Of a stretch of DNA of 64,000 nt, positions 54,409 to 62,665 are shown piece by piece; position 1 is the first letter of the stretch, and each line of letters opens with the position of its first letter. Source of the DNA: Mycobacterium shimoidei (GTDB taxonomy: Bacteria; Actinomycetota; Actinomycetes; Mycobacteriales; Mycobacteriaceae). Both the position numbers and the translations under genes were made by a program. Under the pieces are notes generated by a model, which made no database searches, was not told the DNA's origin, and was given only the letters and a program-made list of their open reading frames with translations. The DNA lies in the NCBI GenBank assembly GCA_002101905.1, contig LQPU01000010.1, positions 1 through 64,000 of the forward strand, read 5' to 3'.

Positions 54409-55691
54409 CGTCGTTCCACCGTCAGGTTCAGGAAATGCGCTGAGCACGATATGCACGGATCGTAGTTGCGAATTGCCCGCTCGCACAACGATGTCAGTGT
54501 CGCGTCGTCCAGCGACTGGTTCGCGGCCACCAGCTGCGCCATCTCATATTCGATGGCGGCCTGATTCTGCGAGGTGGGAGGCACGATCGTGGCTGTCCGG
54601 ATCAAGCCGTCTGCGTCGAGTTCATACCGGTGATACAGCAAACCCCGCGGTGCCTCGCTGACACCGTGCCCAATCGCGGCCCGGGCCGGAACGTCGACGA
54701 ACGGCCGCGCCGGTCGTTGATATTCGGCGATGATCCGTAGCGCCTCTTCGATGGCGTAGACCACCTCGACCGCACGAACGATGATGCTGCGGAACGGATT
54801 CCGGCATGTGGCACCGAGTCCGGCCTCGGTGGCCGCTTGCTGTGCGGTCGGCGACAGCGCAGCTGAATTCAGCGAATACCGCGCCATCGGACCGGTCAGG
54901 TAGCGCTTGCCGTCCAGCGTGGCGTGCAGCGCAGTGGAGTGTGGCACCTGTGCCTCGGTCACGTGATCGAGGAACTCAGCCGCGGCGAAGGGCAATCCGG
55001 AATCGCGTGTGATGATTCCGTTCTCGATCGCATACTGGTCCGGCTCACTTAGTGCGAGTAGTTCGTGGTCGAATTCGGTTTCCGGGAAGTCGAATCGGGC
55101 GACTTCGGTTACGGTGTACAGCGCATCGTCTAGGGCATGACGCAACAACTCGGCCAACGGCTTGAGCTCGTCGCGTGTTGGCACCGAATAAAAGCCACCC
55201 AACCGCACGTTGATCGGGTGGATGGCCCGCCCGCCCAGCTGCTCCATCAGACGGTTACCGGCCTTCTTCAGCGCCAGTCCCCGTTCGACGAATTCGCGGT
55301 GTTCTTTGGCGAGGCTCACTACATCCGGGTGGCCGAGAAAGTCCGGTGCATGCAGCAGGTAGATGTGCAGGACATGGCTATGGATCCACTCACCGCAGTA
55401 CAGCAGGCGCCGCAGCGCGACCAGTTCGGGGTCCACTGTCACTCCGCACGCGTCTTCGATCGCGTTGCATGCGCTGATTTGGTAAGCAACCGGGCAGATG
55501 CCACAGACACGCGCGGTGAGGTCAGGTGGCTCGGTGTACGACCTGCCGCGCAGAAAAGCTTCGAAAAACCGCGGCGGTTCATAGATGTTCAGCTCAGCGC
55601 TTTCGACGGTGCCGTCGGTCAGCCGTACCCGCAGCGCGCCCTCCCCCTCGACGCGCGTCAGGGCGCCCACGCTGAGGTTGCGTTCGCTCAC
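54405..55691 (-). CDS. hyhL: Group 3b [NiFe]-hydrogenase large (catalytic) subunit
   Basis: This 428-residue catalytic subunit has nickel-iron ligands at Cys63/Cys66 (RVCGICP) and Cys413/Cys416 (DPCISCSAH). Cleavage after His419 would remove the nine-residue tail FLNLTVERR, the job of the adjacent protease. GTG 55691 overlaps the hyhS stop (GTGA). Group 3b (Hyh) enzymes couple NAD(P)H and H2 and can vent reductant; in M. smegmatis Hyh is a DosR-controlled hydrogenase used in hypoxia. Confidence 0.93.
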   Translation of the reverse strand: MSERNLSVGALTRVEGEGALRVRLTDGTVESAELNIYEPPRFFEAFLRGRSYTEPPDLTARVCGICPVAYQISACNAIEDACGVTVDPELVALRRLLYCGEWIHSHVLHIYLLHAPDFLGHPDVVSLAKEHREFVERGLALKKAGNRLMEQLGGRAIHPINVRLGGFYSVPTRDELKPLAELLRHALDDALYTVTEVARFDFPETEFDHELLALSEPDQYAIENGIITRDSGLPFAAAEFLDHVTEAQVPHSTALHATLDGKRYLTGPMARYSLNSAALSPTAQQAATEAGLGATCRNPFRSIIVRAVEVVYAIEEALRIIAEYQRPARPFVDVPARAAIGHGVSEAPRGLLYHRYELDADGLIRTATIVPPTSQNQAAIEYEMAQLVAANQSLDDATLTSLCERAIRNYDPCISCSAHFLNLTVERR

Positions 55692-56446
55692 CGGTCGTTT
55701 CGCTTTGCGGTGAAGTTGGCGACATTGAATGTCGAGAAGACCCGCTCGACGTCATCTCCCGACATTCCGTCCCGGCGCAGCAGCGGGATCAGTGCTTTCG
55801 AATTGGGTGTGGCGGCAGGACCGAAGCAGCCGTAGCAGCCGCGGCGATACGACGGACAAAGCGCCCCGCACCCGGCGTGGGTGACCGGTCCCAGGCACGG
55901 GGTGCCGTCGGCGACCAGAACACAGGTGACCCCGCGCATTTTGCACTCGGTGCACACCGTTTTGGCCGGCAGCCGCGGTTTGCGCCCGATCAGCAGCGCC
56001 GCGAGGGTGTCCAGGAGCTGCCCGCGGTCGATCGGGCAGCCCTGAAGTTGATAGTCGACGGTCACATGCGCCGACGCCGGTGTGGAGGTGGCCAGCGTGG
56101 CGATGTACTCGGGGCGGGCATAGACGACAGACACGAATTCGTCGACATCGGCGAAGTTGCGCAGCGCCTGCACCCCGCCGGCCGTGGCGCACGCCCCGAT
56201 CGTGACCAACACGGTGGACTGTTCGCGGATCTGGCGAATGCGTTGCTCGTCGGCCGGGGTAGTGATCGATCCCTCGACCAGCGACACGTCGTACGGTCCG
56301 CCGACCACGGCACTAGAGGCTTCCAGGAAGGTGCTGATCTGCACCTGTTCGGCGATGGTGAGAAGTTCGTCCTCGCAGTCCAGGAAGGTCAGCTGGCAGC
56401 CGTCGCAGGAGGCGAACTTCCAGACGGCCAACGTCGGTGGACTCAT
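55688..56446 (-). CDS. hyhS: Group 3b [NiFe]-hydrogenase small subunit
   Basis: This 252-residue iron-sulfur subunit relays electrons between the NiFe site and the HyhG/HyhB module. Cluster ligands begin with Cys14/Cys17 ([14 protein letters not shown]) and continue in [18 protein letters not shown] and the Cys-rich end ([32 protein letters not shown]). Its ATG (56446) directly abuts the hyhG stop with no gap. No Tat signal is visible, so it is cytoplasmic, as expected for group 3b. Confidence 0.92.
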   Translation of the reverse strand: MSPPTLAVWKFASCDGCQLTFLDCEDELLTIAEQVQISTFLEASSAVVGGPYDVSLVEGSITTPADEQRIRQIREQSTVLVTIGACATAGGVQALRNFADVDEFVSVVYARPEYIATLATSTPASAHVTVDYQLQGCPIDRGQLLDTLAALLIGRKPRLPAKTVCTECKMRGVTCVLVADGTPCLGPVTHAGCGALCPSYRRGCYGCFGPAATPNSKALIPLLRRDGMSGDDVERVFSTFNVANFTAKRNDR

Positions 56447-57295
56447 CTACAGCTCCTTGACCCGCAGCAGTGGTTCGGCGACGTCGTAACCCACCACCGG
56501 CCCGTCGCGGCATAACAGCAGCGGGCCCAGCTGGCAATGCCCGCACCAGCCGATACCGCACTGCATGTTTCGTTCCAGTGAGACACGAATATCGGCGGCG
56601 GCCATGCCTTTCGCGAGCAGCGCCTGGGCGCTGAACCGCATCATCGACTCCGGTCCGCAGATCAGCGCCGTGGTACGAGCGGGCTCGAGGGTGAGTCGAC
56701 GCAGCGGCTCGGTGACCAAGCCGACCCGCCACCGCCAGTCCGGCCCCGCGCTGTCGACGGTCAATACCGCTTCCAGATCCGGAGCTTGCGCCCAACCGGC
56801 GGCCTCGTCGTAAAACAGCAAATGTCGCGGCGTTCGCGCCCCGGCCACCAGCATGACCCGTCCGAAACTCGTCCGATCGGCCAGCGTCGCAAGGATCACC
56901 GGGCGCAGCGGAGCCAGCCCACAGCCGCCGGCGACGATGACCAAATCTCGCCCGGTGCACGAGCCCAGGTCCCAGTCGGTGCCGAACGGGCCGCGAACGC
57001 CGACGACCGTGCCGGGCTCGACATCGTGCAGGGCACGGCTGACCGCTCCAACCAATCGGATGGTATGACCGATGGCCCCGTCCCCGTTGACACCGCTGAC
57101 CGACATCGGGATCTCACCGACGCCGAAGGCGTACAGCATCGTGAATTGGCCGGGCCGTGGCGATGCCAACCGGTGGCCCACCGGTTCCAGCCAGATGGTT
57201 GCCGATTCAAAATTCTCGACCACCCTGCTGCGCACGCGATGCGGCACCGGCGTCATCGCCGACGCCGGCGACGGCCATGCCGCGACGTCAGTCAT
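56447..57295 (-). CDS. hyhG: Hydrogenase FAD/NAD(P)-binding [2Fe-2S] subunit (gamma)
   Basis: This 282-residue subunit resembles sulfhydrogenase gamma and dihydroorotate-dehydrogenase electron-transfer proteins. It has a flavin barrel ([17 protein letters not shown]), a nucleotide-binding part ([15 protein letters not shown], then [10 protein letters not shown]) and a C-terminal [2Fe-2S] site in [11 protein letters not shown]...LLC. It carries electrons between NAD(P)H and the iron-sulfur chain. It overlaps hyhB by 8 bp and abuts hyhS. Confidence 0.9.
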   Translation of the reverse strand: MTDVAAWPSPASAMTPVPHRVRSRVVENFESATIWLEPVGHRLASPRPGQFTMLYAFGVGEIPMSVSGVNGDGAIGHTIRLVGAVSRALHDVEPGTVVGVRGPFGTDWDLGSCTGRDLVIVAGGCGLAPLRPVILATLADRTSFGRVMLVAGARTPRHLLFYDEAAGWAQAPDLEAVLTVDSAGPDWRWRVGLVTEPLRRLTLEPARTTALICGPESMMRFSAQALLAKGMAAADIRVSLERNMQCGIGWCGHCQLGPLLLCRDGPVVGYDVAEPLLRVKEL

Positions 57296-58424
57296 CGTCG
57301 CGTTTGGTAGCCGGTCTCGGCTGCCAGGGACCGTCGGCCAGTGAAGCCAATGCGTTCATCTCCTCGGTGATATCAATCCCGGTGGGACACCAGGAGATGC
57401 ACCGTCCGCATCCCACACACCCGGTGCTGCCGAACTGGTCGTGCCAGGTCCCGAGCTTGTGTGTGATCCAGTGCCGGTAGCGTGACTCGCCCGATTTCCG
57501 CACGCTCTCCGGATGGGTGTAGGTGAAGTCGAATTCGAAGCACGATGCCCAGTGCATCCAGCGTTCGGCATGCTCGCCGGTTAGGTCGGTGACCTCCTCG
57601 GTGCTGGTGCAAAAGCAAGTGGGGCACACCATAGTGCAGTTTCCGCAGGTCAGACACCGGCTGGCGACGTCTTCCCAACGCGGTGACTCGCGGGACTGGA
57701 CCAGCAGCTCCCGCAGGTCCCCTTCGGGCATTTCTCGGCCCATGCGATCGGCTGCCCGGCTGACCTCTTTGCGCGCCGATTCGATTTCGTTCTGATCGGC
57801 ATCACGATGGGGGATCGCGGCCAGGACCCGCGACCCGTCGTCGCTGCCCACGTCGACCAGGTAGTGGCAGCCATCGACGTCCACACGCTCGGTGAGCGCC
57901 AGGTCGTAACCCGGGCCGACTTCGGGCCCGGTTCCCATCGACGCGCAGAAACACAACCCGCCCGGCTCGGTGCAGTTGACGGCCACCACGAAAGTGCGTC
58001 GCAATCGGCCCACGAATCCCTGGTCCGGATAGGAGCCGGCGCCGAGCACGCCGTTGAGGATCCCGATTGCCGACAAGTCGCAGGCCCGCACTCCGATGAA
58101 CGCGTACGGCGGCGGCTGCTCAGGCGGCGTCCCGTCCGACGACCACACCCGCTGCCTGGGCGGATGCAGGAACTGCTTCCAGCTCTGAGGACCGGCCGAA
58201 TGGCCGAAAAGCGCATCGTCGTCACGGTGGCGGAGCCGATACCGTCCAGGGGCGACATCCACCCCCCACCCGCGCGGCAGGTCCTCGGCCGAGGTCAGCT
58301 CCGCCAGCACGATCGCGTCCTCGGACACCGTCGGCCCGACCACCCGGTAGCCGAGGTCGATCAGTGTGGCCACTAGCTGGCGCAGCCCGGCGTTGTCGAT
58401 AACCGCGCTGTCCATGTGATCCAT
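57288..58424 (-). CDS. hyhB: Hydrogenase [4Fe-4S] subunit (beta)
   Basis: This is a protein of about 378 residues with two [4Fe-4S] ferredoxin-type motifs near the C-terminus (CLTCGNCTMVCPTCFC and CVGCGRCISWCPTG). The body is typical of sulfhydrogenase beta subunits (YAFIGVRACDLSAI). It is the first gene of hyhBGSL plus protease. The start is uncertain: ATG 58469, 58424 and 58415 are all in frame. I prefer 58424 or 58415 because the family normally has only a short leader before the GYRVVGPTV strand. A DosR-like 14-mer with one base missing (minus strand, 58463-58450) would then be upstream rather than coding. Confidence 0.85.
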   Translation of the reverse strand: MDHMDSAVIDNAGLRQLVATLIDLGYRVVGPTVSEDAIVLAELTSAEDLPRGWGVDVAPGRYRLRHRDDDALFGHSAGPQSWKQFLHPPRQRVWSSDGTPPEQPPPYAFIGVRACDLSAIGILNGVLGAGSYPDQGFVGRLRRTFVVAVNCTEPGGLCFCASMGTGPEVGPGYDLALTERVDVDGCHYLVDVGSDDGSRVLAAIPHRDADQNEIESARKEVSRAADRMGREMPEGDLRELLVQSRESPRWEDVASRCLTCGNCTMVCPTCFCTSTEEVTDLTGEHAERWMHWASCFEFDFTYTHPESVRKSGESRYRHWITHKLGTWHDQFGSTGCVGCGRCISWCPTGIDITEEMNALASLADGPWQPRPATKRDDD

Positions 58425-58495
58425 GGTGCTCGCAGCCGTAGCCAAAATCAGGGCTTTGCTCCCCACCATTCGGCAAAGCGGATTATTTTCGCCTT

Positions 58496-60166
58496 GTGGA
58501 GAATAACGCGGAAGAATCCGCGTTTTCCCGGCTGGGAGCGCGCGGTTTGGTGCGTCGAATACACGAGCAGCTCGACGAGCTGTCGGCGTCCCGCGACCGC
58601 ATGGAACGGCTCCTGCGGATAATCGTCGACCTCGGTTCAGATCTGGACCTCGACGTGACGTTGCAGCGGATCGTCAAGGCGGCGATGGAACTGGCCGGCG
58701 CGCGCTACGGGGCGTTGGGGGTTTACGGATCGTCCGGCAGCCTGGTGTCGTTCATCCAGGAGGGCATCGATGCCGAGACCGCCAGGCGGCTTGGCGATCT
58801 GCCGGTCGAAGAAGCCCTTCGCGTCGACGACCTGACGGCGTATCTGCACCAACACGGGATCAGCGAACACACTCCGCCGATCCGGGCGTTTCTCGGCCTT
58901 TCGATCAGCGTGCGCGGAGCCGTATTCGGCAATCTTTACTTGGGTGACGACCGGCCCGACCGGGTGTTCTCCGACGCCGATGAAGTTGCCGCGCGGGCTT
59001 TGGCGTCGGCAGCGGCAGTCGCCATCGACCACGCGCGGCTATTTCAGCGGGAGCGGGCGTCGGCAAGGTGGACAGCGGCCAGCCGCGAGATCATGACCGC
59101 GGTGCTGTCCCCGGACCGGCAGACACAATCGCTGGACCTCATCGCCCGCAGGGCGATGGAGTTAGCGGATGCCGAGCAGGCAATTCTGCTAGTGCCGACC
59201 GAGCCGGATGTGCCGGCCGACGAGATCGAGATGCTGGTCGTTGCCGCGACGGCCGGCCAGTACTCCGCCGAGGTAATCGGCCGCCACGTGCCAGTGCAGG
59301 GCTCCACCATGGGCGGCGCCATCCGCTGCGGTTCGCCGCTGATCACGAACTCATTCCAATACCCGATCGAGGGTTTCACCGATGTCGGCGAGCGCTCGGC
59401 AATTGTGATGCCGCTGCACGCGAACAACGCGACGCTGGGAGTGATCGCCGTGGCGCGCAATGTCAAGCAGCTGCCGTTCGACGACGACTACCTCGAACTA
59501 GTCAGCGATTTCGCCAGACACGCTGCCATCGCGTTGGCGCTGGCCGAAGCCCGCGAACACGCTCGGGAAGTGGAGATCCTGGCCGACCGCGAGCGGATCG
59601 CCCAAGACTTGCACGATCACGTGATCCAGAAACTTTTTGCTGCCGGCCTGGATTTACAGGGCACCATCGCGCGCGCTCGCTCTCCCGAGGTCGTTGACCG
59701 GCTTAACGGCACCCTCAACGACCTGCAGGCCACCATCGAGGACATCCGGACGACAATCTTCAAACTGCAAACCCCCGCGGATTCCGGCCCGGATCTGCGG
59801 CTGCGAATCCAGGACGCCGTCGCCGAGCTCACCGAAGACCGGGGCATCGCAACGGTTTTGGACATGTCCGGAGCGCTGACGGCCGTTACCGGCGACTTGG
59901 CCGATCATGCTGAGGCTGTCGTCATCGAAGCCGTCAGCAACGCCGTTCGCCATGCCGAGGCGACTCGGTTGACGGTGCGAATCGTGGTCGATCACCGGTT
60001 GGCCATCGAAGTCATCGACGACGGTCGCGGCATCCCGAAGGGCAATCAACGCCGCAGCGGCTTGGCCAACATGGAGCGCCGAGCGGCACAAGTCGGCGGC
60101 GAATGCTCCGTTAGTGCTGCGCCCGGCGGCGGCACCCGCGTGTACTGGGCGGCTCCGCTGTTGTGA
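58496..60166 (+). CDS. Second DevS/DosT-like GAF sensor histidine kinase
   Basis: This 556-residue kinase has the same layout as DevS: GAF-A (about 50-182), GAF-B (about 205-350) and HisKA_3 with His373 ([18 protein letters not shown]) plus HATPase ([15 protein letters not shown]). A His in the heme-ligand position is conserved (His125 in SEHTPPIRAFLG). The segment before it is about eight residues shorter than in DevS, so ligand access or heme binding may differ. GTG 58496 is the start. It is divergent from the hydrogenase operon and has no response regulator beside it, so DevR is the likely partner, as for DosT. Confidence 0.87.
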   Translation: MENNAEESAFSRLGARGLVRRIHEQLDELSASRDRMERLLRIIVDLGSDLDLDVTLQRIVKAAMELAGARYGALGVYGSSGSLVSFIQEGIDAETARRLGDLPVEEALRVDDLTAYLHQHGISEHTPPIRAFLGLSISVRGAVFGNLYLGDDRPDRVFSDADEVAARALASAAAVAIDHARLFQRERASARWTAASREIMTAVLSPDRQTQSLDLIARRAMELADAEQAILLVPTEPDVPADEIEMLVVAATAGQYSAEVIGRHVPVQGSTMGGAIRCGSPLITNSFQYPIEGFTDVGERSAIVMPLHANNATLGVIAVARNVKQLPFDDDYLELVSDFARHAAIALALAEAREHAREVEILADRERIAQDLHDHVIQKLFAAGLDLQGTIARARSPEVVDRLNGTLNDLQATIEDIRTTIFKLQTPADSGPDLRLRIQDAVAELTEDRGIATVLDMSGALTAVTGDLADHAEAVVIEAVSNAVRHAEATRLTVRIVVDHRLAIEVIDDGRGIPKGNQRRSGLANMERRAAQVGGECSVSAAPGGGTRVYWAAPLL

Positions 60167-60178
60167 TGGGCCGCGGGC

Positions 60179-62464
60179 CTATCGGGAGGTGCTGTCGCCG
60201 GTACGTGCGGCCTCCAGCAGCAGGCGTTGTTCTGCCGCGGCCACGATGCGTCGTGCGGCGGTTGCGGCATCCGGATTGACCGACACCGAGGTGATACCCA
60301 ACCGGACCAGGTGCTCGGCAAACATCGGGTTGGTCGATGGTGCCTGACCGCACAGGGACGAGGAGATACCGAATTTCCGTGCGGTGCCGATGATCTGACC
60401 GATCGCATCCAGCACCGCAGGATCTGATTCGTCGAACAGCTCGGCGCACACGTCGGAGTCGCGGTCGACACCCAACATCAGCTGGGTCAGATCGTTGCTG
60501 CCGATCGACACCCCGTCGATGCCCATCCCGATATAGGTGGGCAGCCAGTGCATCACCGAGGGCACTTCGGCCATGATCCAGCGGTGCAGGCCGCGTTGTC
60601 GGCCCAGCGGGCTGGCATCGACCAAATGCAGGCACTCTTCGAGCTCCCAGCGGGTCCGCACGAACGGAATCATCATGTGCAGGTTGGGGTTTTGCTCACG
60701 GACTCGGGCGAGCGCATCGAGCTCCAGCGCGAACAGATCCGGTTCTTTGACGTAGCGGAAGCAGCCGCGATACCCGATCATGGGGTTATGCTCGACCGGC
60801 TCATACTGCTCGCCGCCGGTCAGGCCGCGGAACTCGTTGGTGCGGAAATCCGTTGTGCGATACACGACCGGCCGGGGGTTGAATGCGGCGGCGATGCGGC
60901 CCACGGACTGCGCGAGCGCGTCCACCAGTTCGGGCTGCTCACCGCGGGCGATGAGATCGCGCGGGTGCCGGCCGGAAAGTGCCTGGGTGAGCATGAATTC
61001 CGCGCGTAACAGCCCTACTCCGTCCACGTCTTGGGCGGCGACGGTCTCGGCGGTGTCGGGCATCGCCAGGTTGACGTAGATCTTTGTTGCAGTAATCGGT
61101 GCGGCAGCAGCACCGGACGGAGCCCGCTCGACGACTGAGACTTGCGGCGTCGCTGCCCGCCCGGCGGTGACCTGTCCCTTGGCGCCGTCAACGGTGACCA
61201 GCGTTCCGTCCTGCAGATCGGTGGTCGCCCGGCGGGCGCCGACCACGCAGGGCACACCCAACTCGCGCGCCACGATCGCGGCATGACAAGTCATTCCGCC
61301 GGTTTCGGTGACCAGCGCGGCAGCCCGGCGGATGGTAGGTAACCAATCGGGGTTGGTCATCGGCGCCACCAGGATCTCGCCGTCGATCAGCCGGGTGCCC
61401 TCTTCCGGGCTGGTCAGCACCCGCACCTTTCCCGACGCCGATCCGGGTGCAGCGGGAAGACCGGTCACCAGGACATCGCCCTGACCCTGATCATCCGACG
61501 GGGCACCGCCCAGGACCGTGATCGGCCTGGCCTGCACCAGCCAGACGGTGCCCTGCGAGATCGCCCATTCGACGTCCTGCGGGCACCCGTTGTGCCGCTC
61601 GGCGGCGATAGCCAATTCGGTGATGGTGCGCAATGACTTGTCGTCGAGCACGCGGGAATTCGCCTGTGCCGGATCGAGGTCCACGACAGTGTCGGCACCC
61701 TGCGCGTCGGCCACGATCTTGAAGGTTTGGCAGCCCACCCGGGAATCGATGACCTCCAGAGTCTGCTTGTCGACCACATAGGTGTCCGGCTGCACCTTGC
61801 CCGAAACCACCACCTCGCCCTGACCGAACGCGGCCTCGATGACGACATGGTCTTCGCCGGTACTGGGGTCCTTGGTGAAGGCGACGCCGGCCTGCTCGGG
61901 TGCGATCATCTGCTGGACCACCACGGCCATGGCCGGGTCGGCGGTGAATCCACGGCTGGCCCGGTAGGTCACCACACGCGGGGTGAACAACGACGCCCAG
62001 CAGCGCTGAACCGCATCGATGAGAGCATCGGCACCGGCCACATTCGTGATGGTCTTGTTCATGCCGGCGAAGGAGGCGTCGCGCCCATCCTCTCCGGTGG
62101 CCGACGACCGCACCGCCACCACCATGTCGGTGCCGAGGCGCCGATACGCATCCACTGTCTGTTCCCGGACGACTTCGTCCAAACCGGCCTTGGCGACCAG
62201 AGCTCGCATCCGCTGGCAGAGCTCGTCGAGTCGGGCAGCGTCGCCCACGTGCGTCAACGCCTCGCGGTGCAGGGAGGCAAGATCTGCGTCGACACCGCCG
62301 GCCACCATCGAATCGAGATAGGCCGCGCGCATCAACACGAACCCGCCGGGCACTGGCAGCCCGGCTGCTATCAGCTCGCCCAGGTTGGCGCCTTTGCCAC
62401 CTGCGTCGTCGGCATCGCCGATGCGCAGCGAAGCGATGTCACGGACGTAGGTGTGAGATCCCAT
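60179..62464 (-). CDS. ppsA: Phosphoenolpyruvate synthase
   Basis: This 761-residue enzyme makes PEP from pyruvate and ATP, opening gluconeogenesis. Domains in order are an ATP-grasp domain (GGKGANLGELIAAGLPVPGGF, RSSATGEDGRDASFAG), the phosphohistidine swivel (GGMTCHAAIVARELGVPCVVG) and the PEP-binding barrel (SIGSNDLTQLMLGVDRD, ISSLCGQAPS). It is convergent with the second sensor kinase, 12 bp apart. Three DosR-type elements in 21-bp phase stand upstream (62510-62566). A ppsA gene also lies in the DosR region of M. smegmatis. It would use pyruvate such as that from the malic enzyme. Confidence 0.95.
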   Translation of the reverse strand: MGSHTYVRDIASLRIGDADDAGGKGANLGELIAAGLPVPGGFVLMRAAYLDSMVAGGVDADLASLHREALTHVGDAARLDELCQRMRALVAKAGLDEVVREQTVDAYRRLGTDMVVAVRSSATGEDGRDASFAGMNKTITNVAGADALIDAVQRCWASLFTPRVVTYRASRGFTADPAMAVVVQQMIAPEQAGVAFTKDPSTGEDHVVIEAAFGQGEVVVSGKVQPDTYVVDKQTLEVIDSRVGCQTFKIVADAQGADTVVDLDPAQANSRVLDDKSLRTITELAIAAERHNGCPQDVEWAISQGTVWLVQARPITVLGGAPSDDQGQGDVLVTGLPAAPGSASGKVRVLTSPEEGTRLIDGEILVAPMTNPDWLPTIRRAAALVTETGGMTCHAAIVARELGVPCVVGARRATTDLQDGTLVTVDGAKGQVTAGRAATPQVSVVERAPSGAAAAPITATKIYVNLAMPDTAETVAAQDVDGVGLLRAEFMLTQALSGRHPRDLIARGEQPELVDALAQSVGRIAAAFNPRPVVYRTTDFRTNEFRGLTGGEQYEPVEHNPMIGYRGCFRYVKEPDLFALELDALARVREQNPNLHMMIPFVRTRWELEECLHLVDASPLGRQRGLHRWIMAEVPSVMHWLPTYIGMGIDGVSIGSNDLTQLMLGVDRDSDVCAELFDESDPAVLDAIGQIIGTARKFGISSSLCGQAPSTNPMFAEHLVRLGITSVSVNPDAATAARRIVAAAEQRLLLEAARTGDSTSR

Positions 62465-62509
62465 GGCTGCTCCCGAAGCTGATTAATCAGTGCCAGGGGC
62501 GACGTTAAT

Positions 62510-62566
62510 GACGCGCGAAGTCCCACACAGCGTCCAGTTGGCACCAGTGGGTGTGACGAAAGTCCC
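62510..62566 (-). promoter_or_regulatory. Three DosR-type elements in 21-bp phase before ppsA
   Basis: On the minus strand GGGACTTTCGTCACA (62566-62552), GGTGCCAACTGGACG (62545-62531) and GGGACTTCGCGCGTC (62524-62510) occur at exact 21-nt intervals. The outer two carry a full GGGACTT half-site and the middle one is weak. The last lies 46 bp before the ppsA start. Confidence 0.55.
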
Positions 62567-62665
62567 TCATCTCCTACCGGTTTTGCCTCGTCGACGTTGA
62601 GATTGCGCTCAGGGTCGTTGGTTGATCAAAATCACGACCCTGCGCGCAATTTCAACGCGGAGTCG

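Noticed and set aside
54409-54486. Longer maturation protease starting inside hyhL
   Set aside because: The extra 26 residues lie over the hyhL C-terminus and have no family match, while the TTG at 54408 gives the expected length and a stop-start overlap.
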